Assembly: GCA_024399015.1 (NCBI GenBank)
Contig: JAKSIC010000011.1
Location: forward strand, 1-64,000
Reading direction: 5' to 3'
Source of the DNA: Fibrobacter sp.
GTDB taxonomy: Bacteria > Fibrobacterota > Fibrobacteria > Fibrobacterales > Fibrobacteraceae
DNA: 64,000 nt
Each line of letters opens with the position of its first letter. The first letter of the stretch is position 1. The notes beneath the pieces were generated by a model, which was not told the DNA's origin, ran no database searches, and saw only the letters and a program-made list of their open reading frames with translations. Positions 30,756 through 40,025 of this stretch are shown piece after piece. Both the position numbers and the translations under genes were made by a program.

Positions 30756-32219
30756 ATGAAGTTTTTATCTATTCCCGCTCTCGCCTGCGCCATGACCCTG
30801 GGTTTTGGCCTGGCCTCCGCACAGACAATCACCCCCTCCCGCGTGGGTCCCGTTAGCCAGTATGGCCAGCTCATGACCGGCAAGAACTCTGCCGGCGAAG
30901 GTCGCATTTACGGTTCCTGTCAGGGTGTAAAAGACGGCGCCGAAGTCCAGGTCCGCGGTATGAGCCTTTACTGGAGCCTGATGCCCCAGGCTGTAGAATA
31001 CTGGAGCGAAGAAGGCGTTTCCACCATGGTAAGGGACATGAACATCCAGATTGTTCGTGCAGCCATGGCAACCGGCAATGAAGACTGGTCCGGTGAATAC
31101 AATGGACAGAAGCTTCAAGGCTATGGATCTAACCCGAGCCTTCAAAAGAACTTGATGAAGACCGTGGTAGAAGCCGCCATCAAGAACGACATTTACGTCA
31201 TTATCGACTGGCATTCCCACGAAGCCACATCGCAGACTGATGCTGCAAAGGGATTCTTTGAAGAAATGGCCAAGACTTACGGCCAGTACGACAACGTGAT
31301 TTTCGAAGTATTCAACGAACCCACAGACATCGCCTGGGGCAACATTAAGAATTACGCAAACCAGGTTATTTCCACGATCCGTCAGTACTCTGACAACCTG
31401 ATTCTGGTAGGCACCCGTTCTTGGGACCAGCATCCGGAAGAAGTTATCGGTCAGGAAGTCAACGACAGCAAGAAGAACACCGCCTATACCTTGCACTACT
31501 ACGCCAACAGCCACTGTGTCAGCGGCAACTATGACTGGGGTGGAAGTTGCGAAGGCGCCAACGGCGAAAAGGCTATTAAGGCCGGTCTCTCTGTTTTCGT
31601 TTCTGAATGGGGAACTGCCGACGCCAATGGCGGTGGCAACCCGGACCAGGGCAAGAATTCCCAGTGGCAAACATTCATCAACAAGTACAAGCTTTCCTGG
31701 GCTAACTGGTCAGCTTCCTACATTAGCGAAGGCACCGCAGCTTTCGCCAGCGGTTCCAACAAGAATAGTCTCCAGTACACCACGTCCGGTAATTTGGTCA
31801 AGGGTTATCTTGCAACCAACCCCACTACCTACACTGCATGCGCAACTGGCGGCTCTCAGCAGGGTGGTCAACAGCAGGGTGGCGATCAGGGTGGCCAGCA
31901 GCAGGGTGGCGATCAGGGTGGCGATCAGGGTGGCCAGCAAGGCGGACAGCAGCAAGGTGGCCAACAGGGCGGTCAACAGCAGGCTATCAACAGCTTCGTT
32001 CCGGCATCCGCTCTTAGCGTAACCTTCAGCGGCAAGGCTCTGGAAATTTCCGGCGTGAATGCCGCAAACGTTGAACTGTTCGACCTGAAGGGCCACAAAC
32101 TCATGATGATCGACGGCGTAAGCGGCACCCTTTCCTTGGCATCCCTCCCCCAGGGCATGTACATGGTGAAGGTTTCCAGCGGTTCCGCAAGCTCCGTTAA
32201 AGCAATCAGCATCAAGTAA
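30756..32219 (+). CDS. Secreted GH5 endoglucanase (cellulase)
   Basis: A 487-residue protein from MKFLSIPALACAMTLGFGLASAQ; GAGG precedes ATG 30756, so the earlier in-frame ATG 30720 is less likely. GH5 subfamily 2-like catalytic domain (about 25-345): VIIDWHSHE, VIFEVFNEP with acid/base E188, and VFVSEWG with nucleophile E284. It cleaves internal beta-1,4-glucan bonds. A Gln/Gly linker (QQGGQQQGGDQGG repeats, about 367-411) joins a C-terminal domain ending VELFDLKGHK...LPQGMYMVKV, similar in shape to type IX secretion sorting domains (inference) and unlike the module in the xylanases. Confidence 0.93.
   Translation: MKFLSIPALACAMTLGFGLASAQTITPSRVGPVSQYGQLMTGKNSAGEGRIYGSCQGVKDGAEVQVRGMSLYWSLMPQAVEYWSEEGVSTMVRDMNIQIVRAAMATGNEDWSGEYNGQKLQGYGSNPSLQKNLMKTVVEAAIKNDIYVIIDWHSHEATSQTDAAKGFFEEMAKTYGQYDNVIFEVFNEPTDIAWGNIKNYANQVISTIRQYSDNLILVGTRSWDQHPEEVIGQEVNDSKKNTAYTLHYYANSHCVSGNYDWGGSCEGANGEKAIKAGLSVFVSEWGTADANGGGNPDQGKNSQWQTFINKYKLSWANWSASYISEGTAAFASGSNKNSLQYTTSGNLVKGYLATNPTTYTACATGGSQQGGQQQGGDQGGQQQGGDQGGDQGGQQGGQQQGGQQGGQQQAINSFVPASALSVTFSGKALEISGVNAANVELFDLKGHKLMMIDGVSGTLSLASLPQGMYMVKVSSGSASSVKAISIK
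31855..31985 (+). repeat. Coding minisatellite for the Gln/Gly-rich linker of the endoglucanase
   Basis: Repeats of CAGGGTGGYSAWCAG-type units encode QQGG and DQGG runs. The region is internal to the GH5 gene and probably varies in length between strains. Confidence 0.75.
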
Positions 32220-32261
32220 TTGCAAGCTGATTTACATCAAGTTTACTTGAGAGAAAAAAGA

Positions 32262-32287
32262 GGTTCGGCGATATGCCGAGCCTTTTT
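32262..32287. terminator. Bidirectional terminator between the endoglucanase and the membrane-protein gene
   Basis: GGTTCGGC pairs with GCCGAGCC around GATAT (one G-U pair), with TTTTTTT after it on the plus strand and a T-run on the other strand. It serves both convergent genes. Confidence 0.85.
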
Positions 32288-33697
32288 TTACCGATCAAAT
32301 ACTACAAAGTATTCGTCTTCGTGGACTCGATTCCAAGTCCCTTTTTTAGAGTTCAAATCTTCAATCAGTTTACCCCAACGGGCATAATAACGCGTTGGTA
32401 AAATCACTCGGCCGATTTGATTCTGTACAGCATATTCGGCAAATGCTTCTGGATTTTCTGCAAAGCCGAGATACTGTTCAAAGAAATCCGCTGTTTTCAA
32501 AATAAAGCGGCCGTCAATGTACGTGGAATCAGAAGGATTCACAAAGGCCAAGTAACCGCCGGCACGGTCATCATTGAAAAGCCGTCCATCATGAGAATTG
32601 GTCTTCATCCATTCCGCGGCAGCCACAGGCACACGTTGCGCGGAAACCATGGTAGAATCGTAGGCAAGCAAAGACCTCCCCCACAAACCAAGAACGAAGG
32701 CAACCGCAACAAGGTTTGCATACTTGGTAAAGGGTAATTCCGGAATCATCGGAAGCACCACATTCAAGAACACCGGCAAGAACAACACAAAATTTCTTTC
32801 TGCCACCAAAGCCAAGATTGCAGTGGTGCAAAGTACAATCTGTTTGAGAATACGATTTTCAGCGTGCAAGGCCCTATTCTTAATCATCCCTACAAGCTGT
32901 TTTACAGCATAAACCAAGCCCGTCACAACACACGCAAGCATCAGCAAGGATGTCCAGAAATTCTCCCCCTCCAAAAGCAATGTCAAAGGAGAACGATTCT
33001 CCGCAATTTCCTTGGCAAAAATAGTGGCAGAGGGACTCAAACCTACTAAGCGGTTTAACAACTCGAAGGGATAAGCCGCTAACAGCAAACCGTCACTATG
33101 CAAGAACGGCATTCCAAACATGGCAAGAGCAAATAACGCCAGCAAAGCTAGACGATCAAGGTTGTTCCTATCAAAATATGCCGCGACCGTTGCAATTCCA
33201 AAAATCGGTCCCAGAATATACAGTCCCTGGCACCTGCACCAAATCCACTGAAGGAATAAAATTCCGATTGCTCCCGCCCAGCGTTTTTTTGAATCATCAT
33301 ACCCCTGGGCTAGCCAAGGAAGAACATTCCAGTAAATACCCAGGAAAAGCAAGCTGAACACAACGGGACGAATTTCAAACTGGTAGCGGAAAACAAAAAG
33401 AATCACAATTGTTAAAGCTACCGCAATTTTCGAAAGCTTCACCCGTCGCAAGAAAAGGCAGAAGACACTCCCCCACAACAACGCCTTGAAAGCCACCAGC
33501 AGCGGTGCGCCACCTACGTTGTAGATTGCAGCAATGGTCTGTTGGAAAAATTCGTGAATATTCACGACAGGTTCGCGAACAGGGGTCCACGTGGTCACCC
33601 ATTCCCTAGCACAAGCCAAATGCCACCACACGTCCGTATCGGTCAACGGAAAAATTGCAAAAAGAACAACCGCAATGGAGACAATCAAGCAGTACAT
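32288..33697 (-). CDS. Polytopic membrane protein, GT-C-like
   Basis: A 469-residue protein with about ten to twelve hydrophobic segments. Early in the sequence DTDVWWHLACAREW (D20-W33) resembles the first-loop acidic motif of GT-C glycosyltransferases, which use polyprenyl-phosphate sugars. A soluble C-terminal portion (about 370-469) contains NDDRAGGYLAF, DSTYIDGRF and EYFVVFDR. No named family is recognised; a glycan- or lipid-linked transfer role is inference. It is the last gene of a six-gene minus-strand unit; its start codon abuts the stop of the upstream gene. Confidence 0.6.
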   Translation of the reverse strand: MYCLIVSIAVVLFAIFPLTDTDVWWHLACAREWVTTWTPVREPVVNIHEFFQQTIAAIYNVGGAPLLVAFKALLWGSVFCLFLRRVKLSKIAVALTIVILFVFRYQFEIRPVVFSLLFLGIYWNVLPWLAQGYDDSKKRWAGAIGILFLQWIWCRCQGLYILGPIFGIATVAAYFDRNNLDRLALLALFALAMFGMPFLHSDGLLLAAYPFELLNRLVGLSPSATIFAKEIAENRSPLTLLLEGENFWTSLLMLACVVTGLVYAVKQLVGMIKNRALHAENRILKQIVLCTTAILALVAERNFVLFLPVFLNVVLPMIPELPFTKYANLVAVAFVLGLWGRSLLAYDSTMVSAQRVPVAAAEWMKTNSHDGRLFNDDRAGGYLAFVNPSDSTYIDGRFILKTADFFEQYLGFAENPEAFAEYAVQNQIGRVILPTRYYARWGKLIEDLNSKKGTWNRVHEDEYFVVFDR

Positions 33698-36469
33698 TTA
33701 ATCCAAGGATTTCAGCAGGGAATCCAACCGTTCTGTAAAATGTATGGCACCTTCTGTACAAAGATGGTCATAATCTAGAGCCAAGTCATCCGTGTAGTCG
33801 TGGTCCCCAAAATTATATTCATCCATCACAACCAAGTGGGGATACTTTTTAGACATTTCCTGGAAATGGGCAATGGTTTCCTTTGCAAGGCTCTTCTGTA
33901 CGCCATGCCTGCCAAAGGCTCCTGTCTTTGCATATCCCGGAGATTGCGGGAAGATCGGCAAAATAATTTTGATCCCCAAATCAGATGTTCGTTTAATGAA
34001 TGCATCCAAAGAGTCCATTACTGCATCATAGTATTCTCGTTCTTCATCATCAAAGAGAGAATCCTTGTCGACTTCATTACCCTTCCAGCCACCGGCCTCT
34101 GTGCGGAGCAAGCCCATGGTTTCCACGTAATTTTCCTCATCCTCCTCGGAATAGCCAAGGTATTCATCGACAAAGGAAACAAAATATTCCGGCAAGCCAT
34201 CTTTCCAGAAGTCATGATTTTTATCGTACTCGTATCCCGGAGCCTGCTTGAACACCATCAGATCCATAAATTCCGGAGAGTTACCCTGCAAATCAGGAGA
34301 CAATTCAATCAACAGAACCTTCAGATTTTTAGCATGGTTCAAAACATAATTCTTGGCCAAGTACAGTTCACTCCAAAGTTCACTACCAGAGAATCCAAAA
34401 TTAAAGGACTTGTAGGAAGTCAAATAAGCCGGATAGAAACCACGTTCAGTTCTAGAGGAACCCATGGCATAAAGTTCCATGGAATCCTTCGTATCCCAGA
34501 ACATACGCATCTTGACCTTCATGATTTTTTCGCTAGTTTCAGAAATAAAATCATGATAGACACCAGCACTATCCACCGCAAGGAAGACGTCTTCCGTCGC
34601 AAGGATGTTCTGCTTTATCCACACACAGGGATGCCAAAGTTCATCACCATCAACAAGCGTAATGTAGGAGCTATCCTTCGTATCCATCAGAATGATCTTT
34701 GAATGTGCTCCATTTCTATTTGTCAAAGTCGCCGTCAGGATTCCCGATTCCTTAGAGACCTTTGTTGTATCACCCACCACCCATTCTGTGTGATCGAAGG
34801 TATAGCCTTTCGGGGCATGAATTGCCTGTTTGAGGCTACCGTCTTCATCTGCAACAAAAAGATATTCATGAGCGGCGAACTTGGAGCCTACAAAATCTCG
34901 ACCCGGTTCACCACCGAATTCAAGGAACAGGGTCTGCTTGGAACTACCCTTGCTCAAGCTTGCGTTACAAGCCTGCTTTTCATCGTACCAAAGTTTATCC
35001 GACGCAGATTCCATAACAGTGGATCCATTTTCGGCAACTCGGGCACGAAGAGTTCTAGCGCCAGAAACAGCAAGACTGTTATCACTGCTAATGCCATCAT
35101 GATAAGCCCCATCAAAAAGCTTCACCGGCTCACCAAACTTTCCATTGGCGAAAGGAACCTGCCAAGTGCTCATTTCCTTGAATATGGCAAGATCATTATT
35201 TTCTCCGGCATCGGAAACATAGACAATAACAGTATCACCATTGGGAAGAACTCTCCAACGAGGAATTGCAGCAGATTCCACATCCAACTTTACAAGGCCA
35301 TCACCTGCAGAATTCAACTTTCTTACATAAAGTTCGGATGTTCCCATTTGGCCTTCTGGCATGGTGCAGAACGCCACCAGCTTTCCATCCGGGGAAATGT
35401 CAGGATGGTAGGCGTTTATGGTATCGGCAATTTCCTTAATTGCAAGATTTCCTGAGGAGTAATCAATGTAGGCCAAGTTTCCGGTAATATCATTTCGGAA
35501 CACCAGCTTAGTAAGGAAGCTACCCGTAAGTTCCTTCACAGACGAAGCGCCGGAACCAACAGTCAAATTGCTTTCTGCCGCAGAACCATCAGAAGACAAT
35601 CTTACGGGATCAGGAATTTTACCAAATGCTAGACGGAAACCAAGGTAGTCATACCTGCTAATAGACGTAATTGCATACACATCTAAGCGCGAAAGATTTG
35701 AAATGGATTGAGCCTCGTTACGGAAACTGCCGCCCTTTACGATACGTTCGCCAAGAGTTCCGCCATCCGTTGCTCCGACATAGTTCGTGACTGTTGTGTC
35801 CTTGAAATACCCAAGCCAGCCATCGACCCATTCCATCACATTGCCTTCCATATCGCACAGGCCTAAATAGTTTCTAGGCTGAACACATGTGAAATGGGTT
35901 TCGTAGTCAGAAATTTCCGAAGACCAGGCATGTTTTACATTCCAGCCAGGTTTAGAGGCATAGACCCATTCTGCTTCCGTCGGCAAACGGTAGCCTTCAA
36001 CGTCATAATTGACCTTTAAGCCCTCAAGTTCGATGCAATGATAATTGATGTCGAATTTCGCAGAATAGTAACTGTAAACGGTGTCAAATCCATCTCGCTT
36101 ACTGAGGGTATTTGCAAACAAGATTACATCATTGAAATTCATCAAGGATGCAGGCATTCTTTCACCTTCGCAAGGAACAGTAGAACCTACTCTGGACATC
36201 ACAAGATTGAATTCGGAACAAGTAATTTCCTGTTCTCCGATGTAGTAGTTATATGAAAACTCTACTTTCATCGGATTACGTTCTTTGGGATGAGCCTTGG
36301 AATCCGCTTTACCAAGAGTAACACTTTCACCCTTGGCTTTTACGAAAACGAAACCTTCGAGTTCAATCAAGTCCTCATTAGGAGCCACATGGATTCTGCC
36401 AGAATCGCAGGAACCCATAAAGCAGGCAACCATTGCCACTACAAATATTTTCAGGACTTTTAAAAACAC
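33698..36469 (-). CDS. TIGR02171-family lipoprotein (FGE-like, propeller and SGNH-like modules), paralog 1
   Basis: A 923-residue lipoprotein (MFLKVLKIFVVAMVACFMGSC, lipobox Cys at 21). Residues about 35-290 resemble the formylglycine-generating (SUMF1) fold: GYRLPTEAEWVYAS, CDMEGNVMEWVDGW, VKGGSFRN, YLGFRLAFG, without the catalytic Cys pair that I can see. The middle 330 residues are a beta-propeller (YHPDISPDGKLVAFCT, IPRWRVLPNGDTVIVYVS). The C-terminal 300 residues start with MGSSRTERGF and end with DDLALDYDHLCTEGAIHF, resembling block I and the Asp-His block of SGNH hydrolases. This matches the Fibrobacter family TIGR02171; function unknown. Located 5 nt after the sister gene. Confidence 0.85.
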   Translation of the reverse strand: MFLKVLKIFVVAMVACFMGSCDSGRIHVAPNEDLIELEGFVFVKAKGESVTLGKADSKAHPKERNPMKVEFSYNYYIGEQEITCSEFNLVMSRVGSTVPCEGERMPASLMNFNDVILFANTLSKRDGFDTVYSYYSAKFDINYHCIELEGLKVNYDVEGYRLPTEAEWVYASKPGWNVKHAWSSEISDYETHFTCVQPRNYLGLCDMEGNVMEWVDGWLGYFKDTTVTNYVGATDGGTLGERIVKGGSFRNEAQSISNLSRLDVYAITSISRYDYLGFRLAFGKIPDPVRLSSDGSAAESNLTVGSGASSVKELTGSFLTKLVFRNDITGNLAYIDYSSGNLAIKEIADTINAYHPDISPDGKLVAFCTMPEGQMGTSELYVRKLNSAGDGLVKLDVESAAIPRWRVLPNGDTVIVYVSDAGENNDLAIFKEMSTWQVPFANGKFGEPVKLFDGAYHDGISSDNSLAVSGARTLRARVAENGSTVMESASDKLWYDEKQACNASLSKGSSKQTLFLEFGGEPGRDFVGSKFAAHEYLFVADEDGSLKQAIHAPKGYTFDHTEWVVGDTTKVSKESGILTATLTNRNGAHSKIILMDTKDSSYITLVDGDELWHPCVWIKQNILATEDVFLAVDSAGVYHDFISETSEKIMKVKMRMFWDTKDSMELYAMGSSRTERGFYPAYLTSYKSFNFGFSGSELWSELYLAKNYVLNHAKNLKVLLIELSPDLQGNSPEFMDLMVFKQAPGYEYDKNHDFWKDGLPEYFVSFVDEYLGYSEEDEENYVETMGLLRTEAGGWKGNEVDKDSLFDDEEREYYDAVMDSLDAFIKRTSDLGIKIILPIFPQSPGYAKTGAFGRHGVQKSLAKETIAHFQEMSKKYPHLVVMDEYNFGDHDYTDDLALDYDHLCTEGAIHFTERLDSLLKSLD

Positions 36470-36474
36470 GGCTT

Positions 36475-39252
36475 TTAATCTAACAATTTGAGCAAAGAAT
36501 CAATTTTTGCAGTTAGGACCAAACCACCCTTATCATTTAAGTGGTCATAATCATATGCCAATTCGTCGGCATAATCATGATCACCCATTTTGTTTTCATC
36601 CATCATGATAAAGTTGGAATATTGGGATTCCATGTCCTTGATTCTTTCAAGGATTTTTTCTGCATGGGAACGACGCATTCCGTGACGGCCCAAAGCGCCT
36701 GTGGTCTTAAAGTACGGACTTTGCGGGAAAACAATACCAAGCACAAGAACATCCTTATTGCCAGCAGCATCTATGATTTCCTTCAACTCATCAAGAGAAC
36801 GCTCGTAAGAGGAATTGTTGTCACTCCAAGTAGAATCTTCCACCAAGGCTGCAGCGTTAAAACCTCCGGTGGTCCAGGAATTATATTCCTTTTTCTGGTA
36901 CCATCCCATATTTTCATGGAAAATGGCAATATCAGGATAGCCCTCCTCATATGTACGTGCAATTTCCTTTAAAACATCCACATTCTGGTTTTTCCAGAAA
37001 TCATGGTTTGCATCGTAGCGATATCCCGGGAAAGAAAGAATATTGCTTTTCACATTAGTCATGGCCGATTTGGACCACAAGTCAAGATCAAGGCCAACAA
37101 CGAGGACCTTCAAATTTTCACAATGATTCAAGACATAATTCAAGGATAAGTAATAAATCACATCCATGTCAGAAGGAATTGTGGCCATGTTGAAGGAACG
37201 ACCATAAGCCATATTGGATGCGGCAAAGCCTTGGCTCATTCGAGAAGAGCCCAATCCCACAACCTTCAAGGAATCAATTTCCTGCCAGAAAATATTCATC
37301 TTCACAGAAAGCAGCGGATCTTCCGCCAAGTTGTTCAGGTAAACCCCAGCACTGTCCAAATCAAAATCTGAATCGGAGGTCACATGAGAAGAGTTCTTGC
37401 GCCAAAGGCAAGGGTGCCAAAGTTCGTCTCCCTCAACCAATTCCGTTACAGAACCATCATCCACATTAACTGCAACAATCTTTGTATGTGCGGCATTCGA
37501 ATTGACCAGAACGGCTGCAATCACGTTTTCCTTTTGATCAGCTTCATATCCGTTGTTCAAGGCCCATTCGCTATGATCAAAAGTATAACCCTTTGGTGCA
37601 GCGACGTTTCCAATCAGTTCTCCCAAGCTATCCACAATGAAAATCTGTTCGTGGACTCTATATTCAGAACCAATAAAATCCTTGCCCGGACCTTTACCAA
37701 AATCAAGGAACAAGGAACGTTTGGTCAAATCCTTTGCAAGGGATACATTACAAGCCTGGAACCCATCATACCAGGAAGTTTCCTTGACTGCAGAACCATC
37801 GACAATCCTCGATCTAAAAATTGTTGATCCTGTAACTGCCAAATTGCCATCGGCGCTGACCCCACCATGGTAGGAGCCATCAAACAATTTTTCTGGAGTG
37901 CCAAACTTCCCGTTTTTGAAGGAAACCTGCCAAGTAGAATTTTTCTTAAAATCGCTTTCATTGTTACCGGCACTGGATACGTAGACAATAACAGTATCAC
38001 CATCTGCAGTAACTTTCCATCTAGGAATTGCAGCATTTTCAACATCAAGTACAACCCTATTCTTGTCTTCGGCGTCCAGCTTTCTAACGTAAACCTTGGA
38101 TTCGCCTTCAAGCCCTTCGAAACTTGTGGAGAAGGCTACGTAGTTACCATCGGGAGAAATATCCGGATGATAACAGTCTAGGGAATCCTTGATTTCCTGC
38201 ACAGCCAAGGTTCCACGGGAATAGTCTACATAAGCAAGATTTCCAGAAAGATCATTTCTAAAAACAAGCTTTGTTGCGAAAGAGCCCGTAAGACGACGGA
38301 TCGTTCCCGAATTTGCCAACGTTACAAAATGACTTTCAGATACATCGCCTGCGCTATTCATCCAGACTGCATCGGGAATTGCGCCATAGGCTAGACGAAA
38401 GCCGATGTAGCCCTCTTTTTTGTAAGACGCCACCGTATAGAAATCACCACGGCTATGCAACTTTATTTGAGATGCAGAAAGGCTGTAGTAGCCCCCCTTA
38501 ACAACGCGTTCACCAAGAGAGCCGCCATCAGGTGCTCCAACGTAGTTGTAAATCAAGGTATCCTTGAAATTTCCTAGCCAATCATTCACCCATTCCAGGG
38601 CATTGCCGGCCATATCGCAAACGAAATTATTCGAAGCATCCTTCGATTCTTTTGCGGAACATACTTCGTGAAGTTTGTTATCGGAATTTTCTAGAGTCCA
38701 GCCATTTTCCGGTTTCCAATTTTGGCTTGCCACGAGAACCCATTCCGCCTCTGTGGGCAAACGATAGCCTTTCATATTGGGCTTAAAAGAAAGGGCTTCG
38801 AGATTGGTGCAATTTCCTTCTGAATTAAAGGTTGCCTTGCCGTACGTATAAACCGTATCCTGTTTTTCCTTTTTACTACGAGCATTCGCAAAAAGAATCG
38901 CATCGTAATAAGTAACATTGGTCATGGGCAAATTATCATTTTCGCACTTTTCACCAGGGAACTCATCCATCAATTCCCGGAACTCACCACAAGTTACTTC
39001 GTGGGTTCCAATCTGGAAATCGTAATCCAGTTTCACAGACATGGCAGGGCGTTCATTGCTTTTGGAGGATTTATTTGTAGTTCCCAGGACAGCAACCGAA
39101 TTAGTTGCCTCCACTAGGACCATTCCCTCCAAGGAGCCTTCACTGATTTTTACAGTAGAATTTGCGGGATTTTTTCCACCCGTACTATCGCAGGCGTTAA
39201 AAACGCACAAGAGAACAAAAAAGAACAGCAACCTAACCATGAGAACCTTCAA
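36475..39252 (-). CDS. TIGR02171-family lipoprotein, paralog 2
   Basis: A 925-residue sister of the previous gene, same module order. Signal and lipobox: MKVLMVRLLFFFVLLCVFNAC. FGE-like block: YRLPTEAEWVLVAS, CDMAGNALEWVNDWLG, VKGGYYS, YIGFRLAYG. Propeller: YHPDISPDGNYVAFST, IPRWKVTADGDTVIVYVS. SGNH-like C-terminus: GLGSSRMSQGF and DELAYDYDHLNDKGGLVL. The two differ clearly in sequence, so this is an old tandem duplication. It lies 35 nt downstream of the SirB1-like gene. Likely anchored in the outer membrane; the reaction, if any, is unknown. Confidence 0.85.
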   Translation of the reverse strand: MKVLMVRLLFFFVLLCVFNACDSTGGKNPANSTVKISEGSLEGMVLVEATNSVAVLGTTNKSSKSNERPAMSVKLDYDFQIGTHEVTCGEFRELMDEFPGEKCENDNLPMTNVTYYDAILFANARSKKEKQDTVYTYGKATFNSEGNCTNLEALSFKPNMKGYRLPTEAEWVLVASQNWKPENGWTLENSDNKLHEVCSAKESKDASNNFVCDMAGNALEWVNDWLGNFKDTLIYNYVGAPDGGSLGERVVKGGYYSLSASQIKLHSRGDFYTVASYKKEGYIGFRLAYGAIPDAVWMNSAGDVSESHFVTLANSGTIRRLTGSFATKLVFRNDLSGNLAYVDYSRGTLAVQEIKDSLDCYHPDISPDGNYVAFSTSFEGLEGESKVYVRKLDAEDKNRVVLDVENAAIPRWKVTADGDTVIVYVSSAGNNESDFKKNSTWQVSFKNGKFGTPEKLFDGSYHGGVSADGNLAVTGSTIFRSRIVDGSAVKETSWYDGFQACNVSLAKDLTKRSLFLDFGKGPGKDFIGSEYRVHEQIFIVDSLGELIGNVAAPKGYTFDHSEWALNNGYEADQKENVIAAVLVNSNAAHTKIVAVNVDDGSVTELVEGDELWHPCLWRKNSSHVTSDSDFDLDSAGVYLNNLAEDPLLSVKMNIFWQEIDSLKVVGLGSSRMSQGFAASNMAYGRSFNMATIPSDMDVIYYLSLNYVLNHCENLKVLVVGLDLDLWSKSAMTNVKSNILSFPGYRYDANHDFWKNQNVDVLKEIARTYEEGYPDIAIFHENMGWYQKKEYNSWTTGGFNAAALVEDSTWSDNNSSYERSLDELKEIIDAAGNKDVLVLGIVFPQSPYFKTTGALGRHGMRRSHAEKILERIKDMESQYSNFIMMDENKMGDHDYADELAYDYDHLNDKGGLVLTAKIDSLLKLLD

Positions 39253-39287
39253 TCAGTATTTGGACAAAAATACAAAATTCGTCATTA

Positions 39288-40019
39288 TCAAAAACTATCC
39301 GGAAGCTTACTCTTGGCAATTTTCTGATTTACAGAAATTCCAGGATACTCCTTAAAGAAATCTTCTGCCATACGGTACCAAGTCAAAGCTTGATGCGGAT
39401 CCGAATCTAGGTAGAGGTTACCCATATTGAACGCAGCCAAGCCCATAAACTGGCGGGTATTCAAAGGCTTAAATTCAAGACCAGTCCAGTTTCCAGCCTT
39501 GTACTTTTCCCGATATTCAGTATCCGTGTATGAGAAACCTTTGCGATTTGGCTCAAGGTTAACGCATTCTTTTTCACCAGCACAATACTGCAAGAACATA
39601 TGACCCGGTAAAAGAATGGTATTCAGAGGAATCTGACGAGCTTCGGCCACCATCATGGCAAGCCAACTCAAGCCAACGCATCCTGACTTGCGATTACTCA
39701 AAACCCGTAGCGGAAGAATGGATTCCTTTTCAACGGCGGCGTCGCCAGCCCCAGCAAATTCGATATTCCAAAACTTCCACAAAAGATTTTTTAGAGATTC
39801 CAACGTGTCTTTTGTAGCATTCAAACTGCTATCATAAAAAGCAAGGCCACGATGCCAATCGTCAACGGAATCAAGGCAAGTGAGGCTCTTATTTTCAAAA
39901 GCGCAAGCCATTTCCCTATAGGAATCGGCCCTTTCACTTCCGCTCCACAATACGGTAAACAAAGAAATCGCCAGAACGGCAGAAAATACCGGCCAAAAGA
40001 GTTTCCTTACCCACCGCAT
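39288..40019 (-). CDS. SirB1/transglutaminase-like protein with N-terminal membrane anchor
   Basis: A 243-residue protein with one N-terminal hydrophobic segment (LFWPVFSAVLAISLFTVLW). SGCVGLSWLAMMVAEARQIP (about 112-131) and LLPGHMFLQY (about 136-145) carry a candidate Cys and His of the Transglut_core2/SirB1 fold, and LEPNRKGFSY follows. The C-terminal part AAFNMGNLYLDSDPHQALTWY looks like a TPR helix pair. The catalytic role is unproven. It sits between the propeller lipoprotein (6 nt) and the TIGR02171 pair (35 nt) in the six-gene unit. Confidence 0.7.
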   Translation of the reverse strand: MRWVRKLFWPVFSAVLAISLFTVLWSGSERADSYREMACAFENKSLTCLDSVDDWHRGLAFYDSSLNATKDTLESLKNLLWKFWNIEFAGAGDAAVEKESILPLRVLSNRKSGCVGLSWLAMMVAEARQIPLNTILLPGHMFLQYCAGEKECVNLEPNRKGFSYTDTEYREKYKAGNWTGLEFKPLNTRQFMGLAAFNMGNLYLDSDPHQALTWYRMAEDFFKEYPGISVNQKIAKSKLPDSF

Positions 40020-40025
40020 AGTCTT

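Noticed and set aside
31855-31985. Tandem repeat in the endoglucanase as a mobile or CRISPR-like element
   Set aside because: It is an in-frame Gln/Gly linker between catalytic and C-terminal domains.
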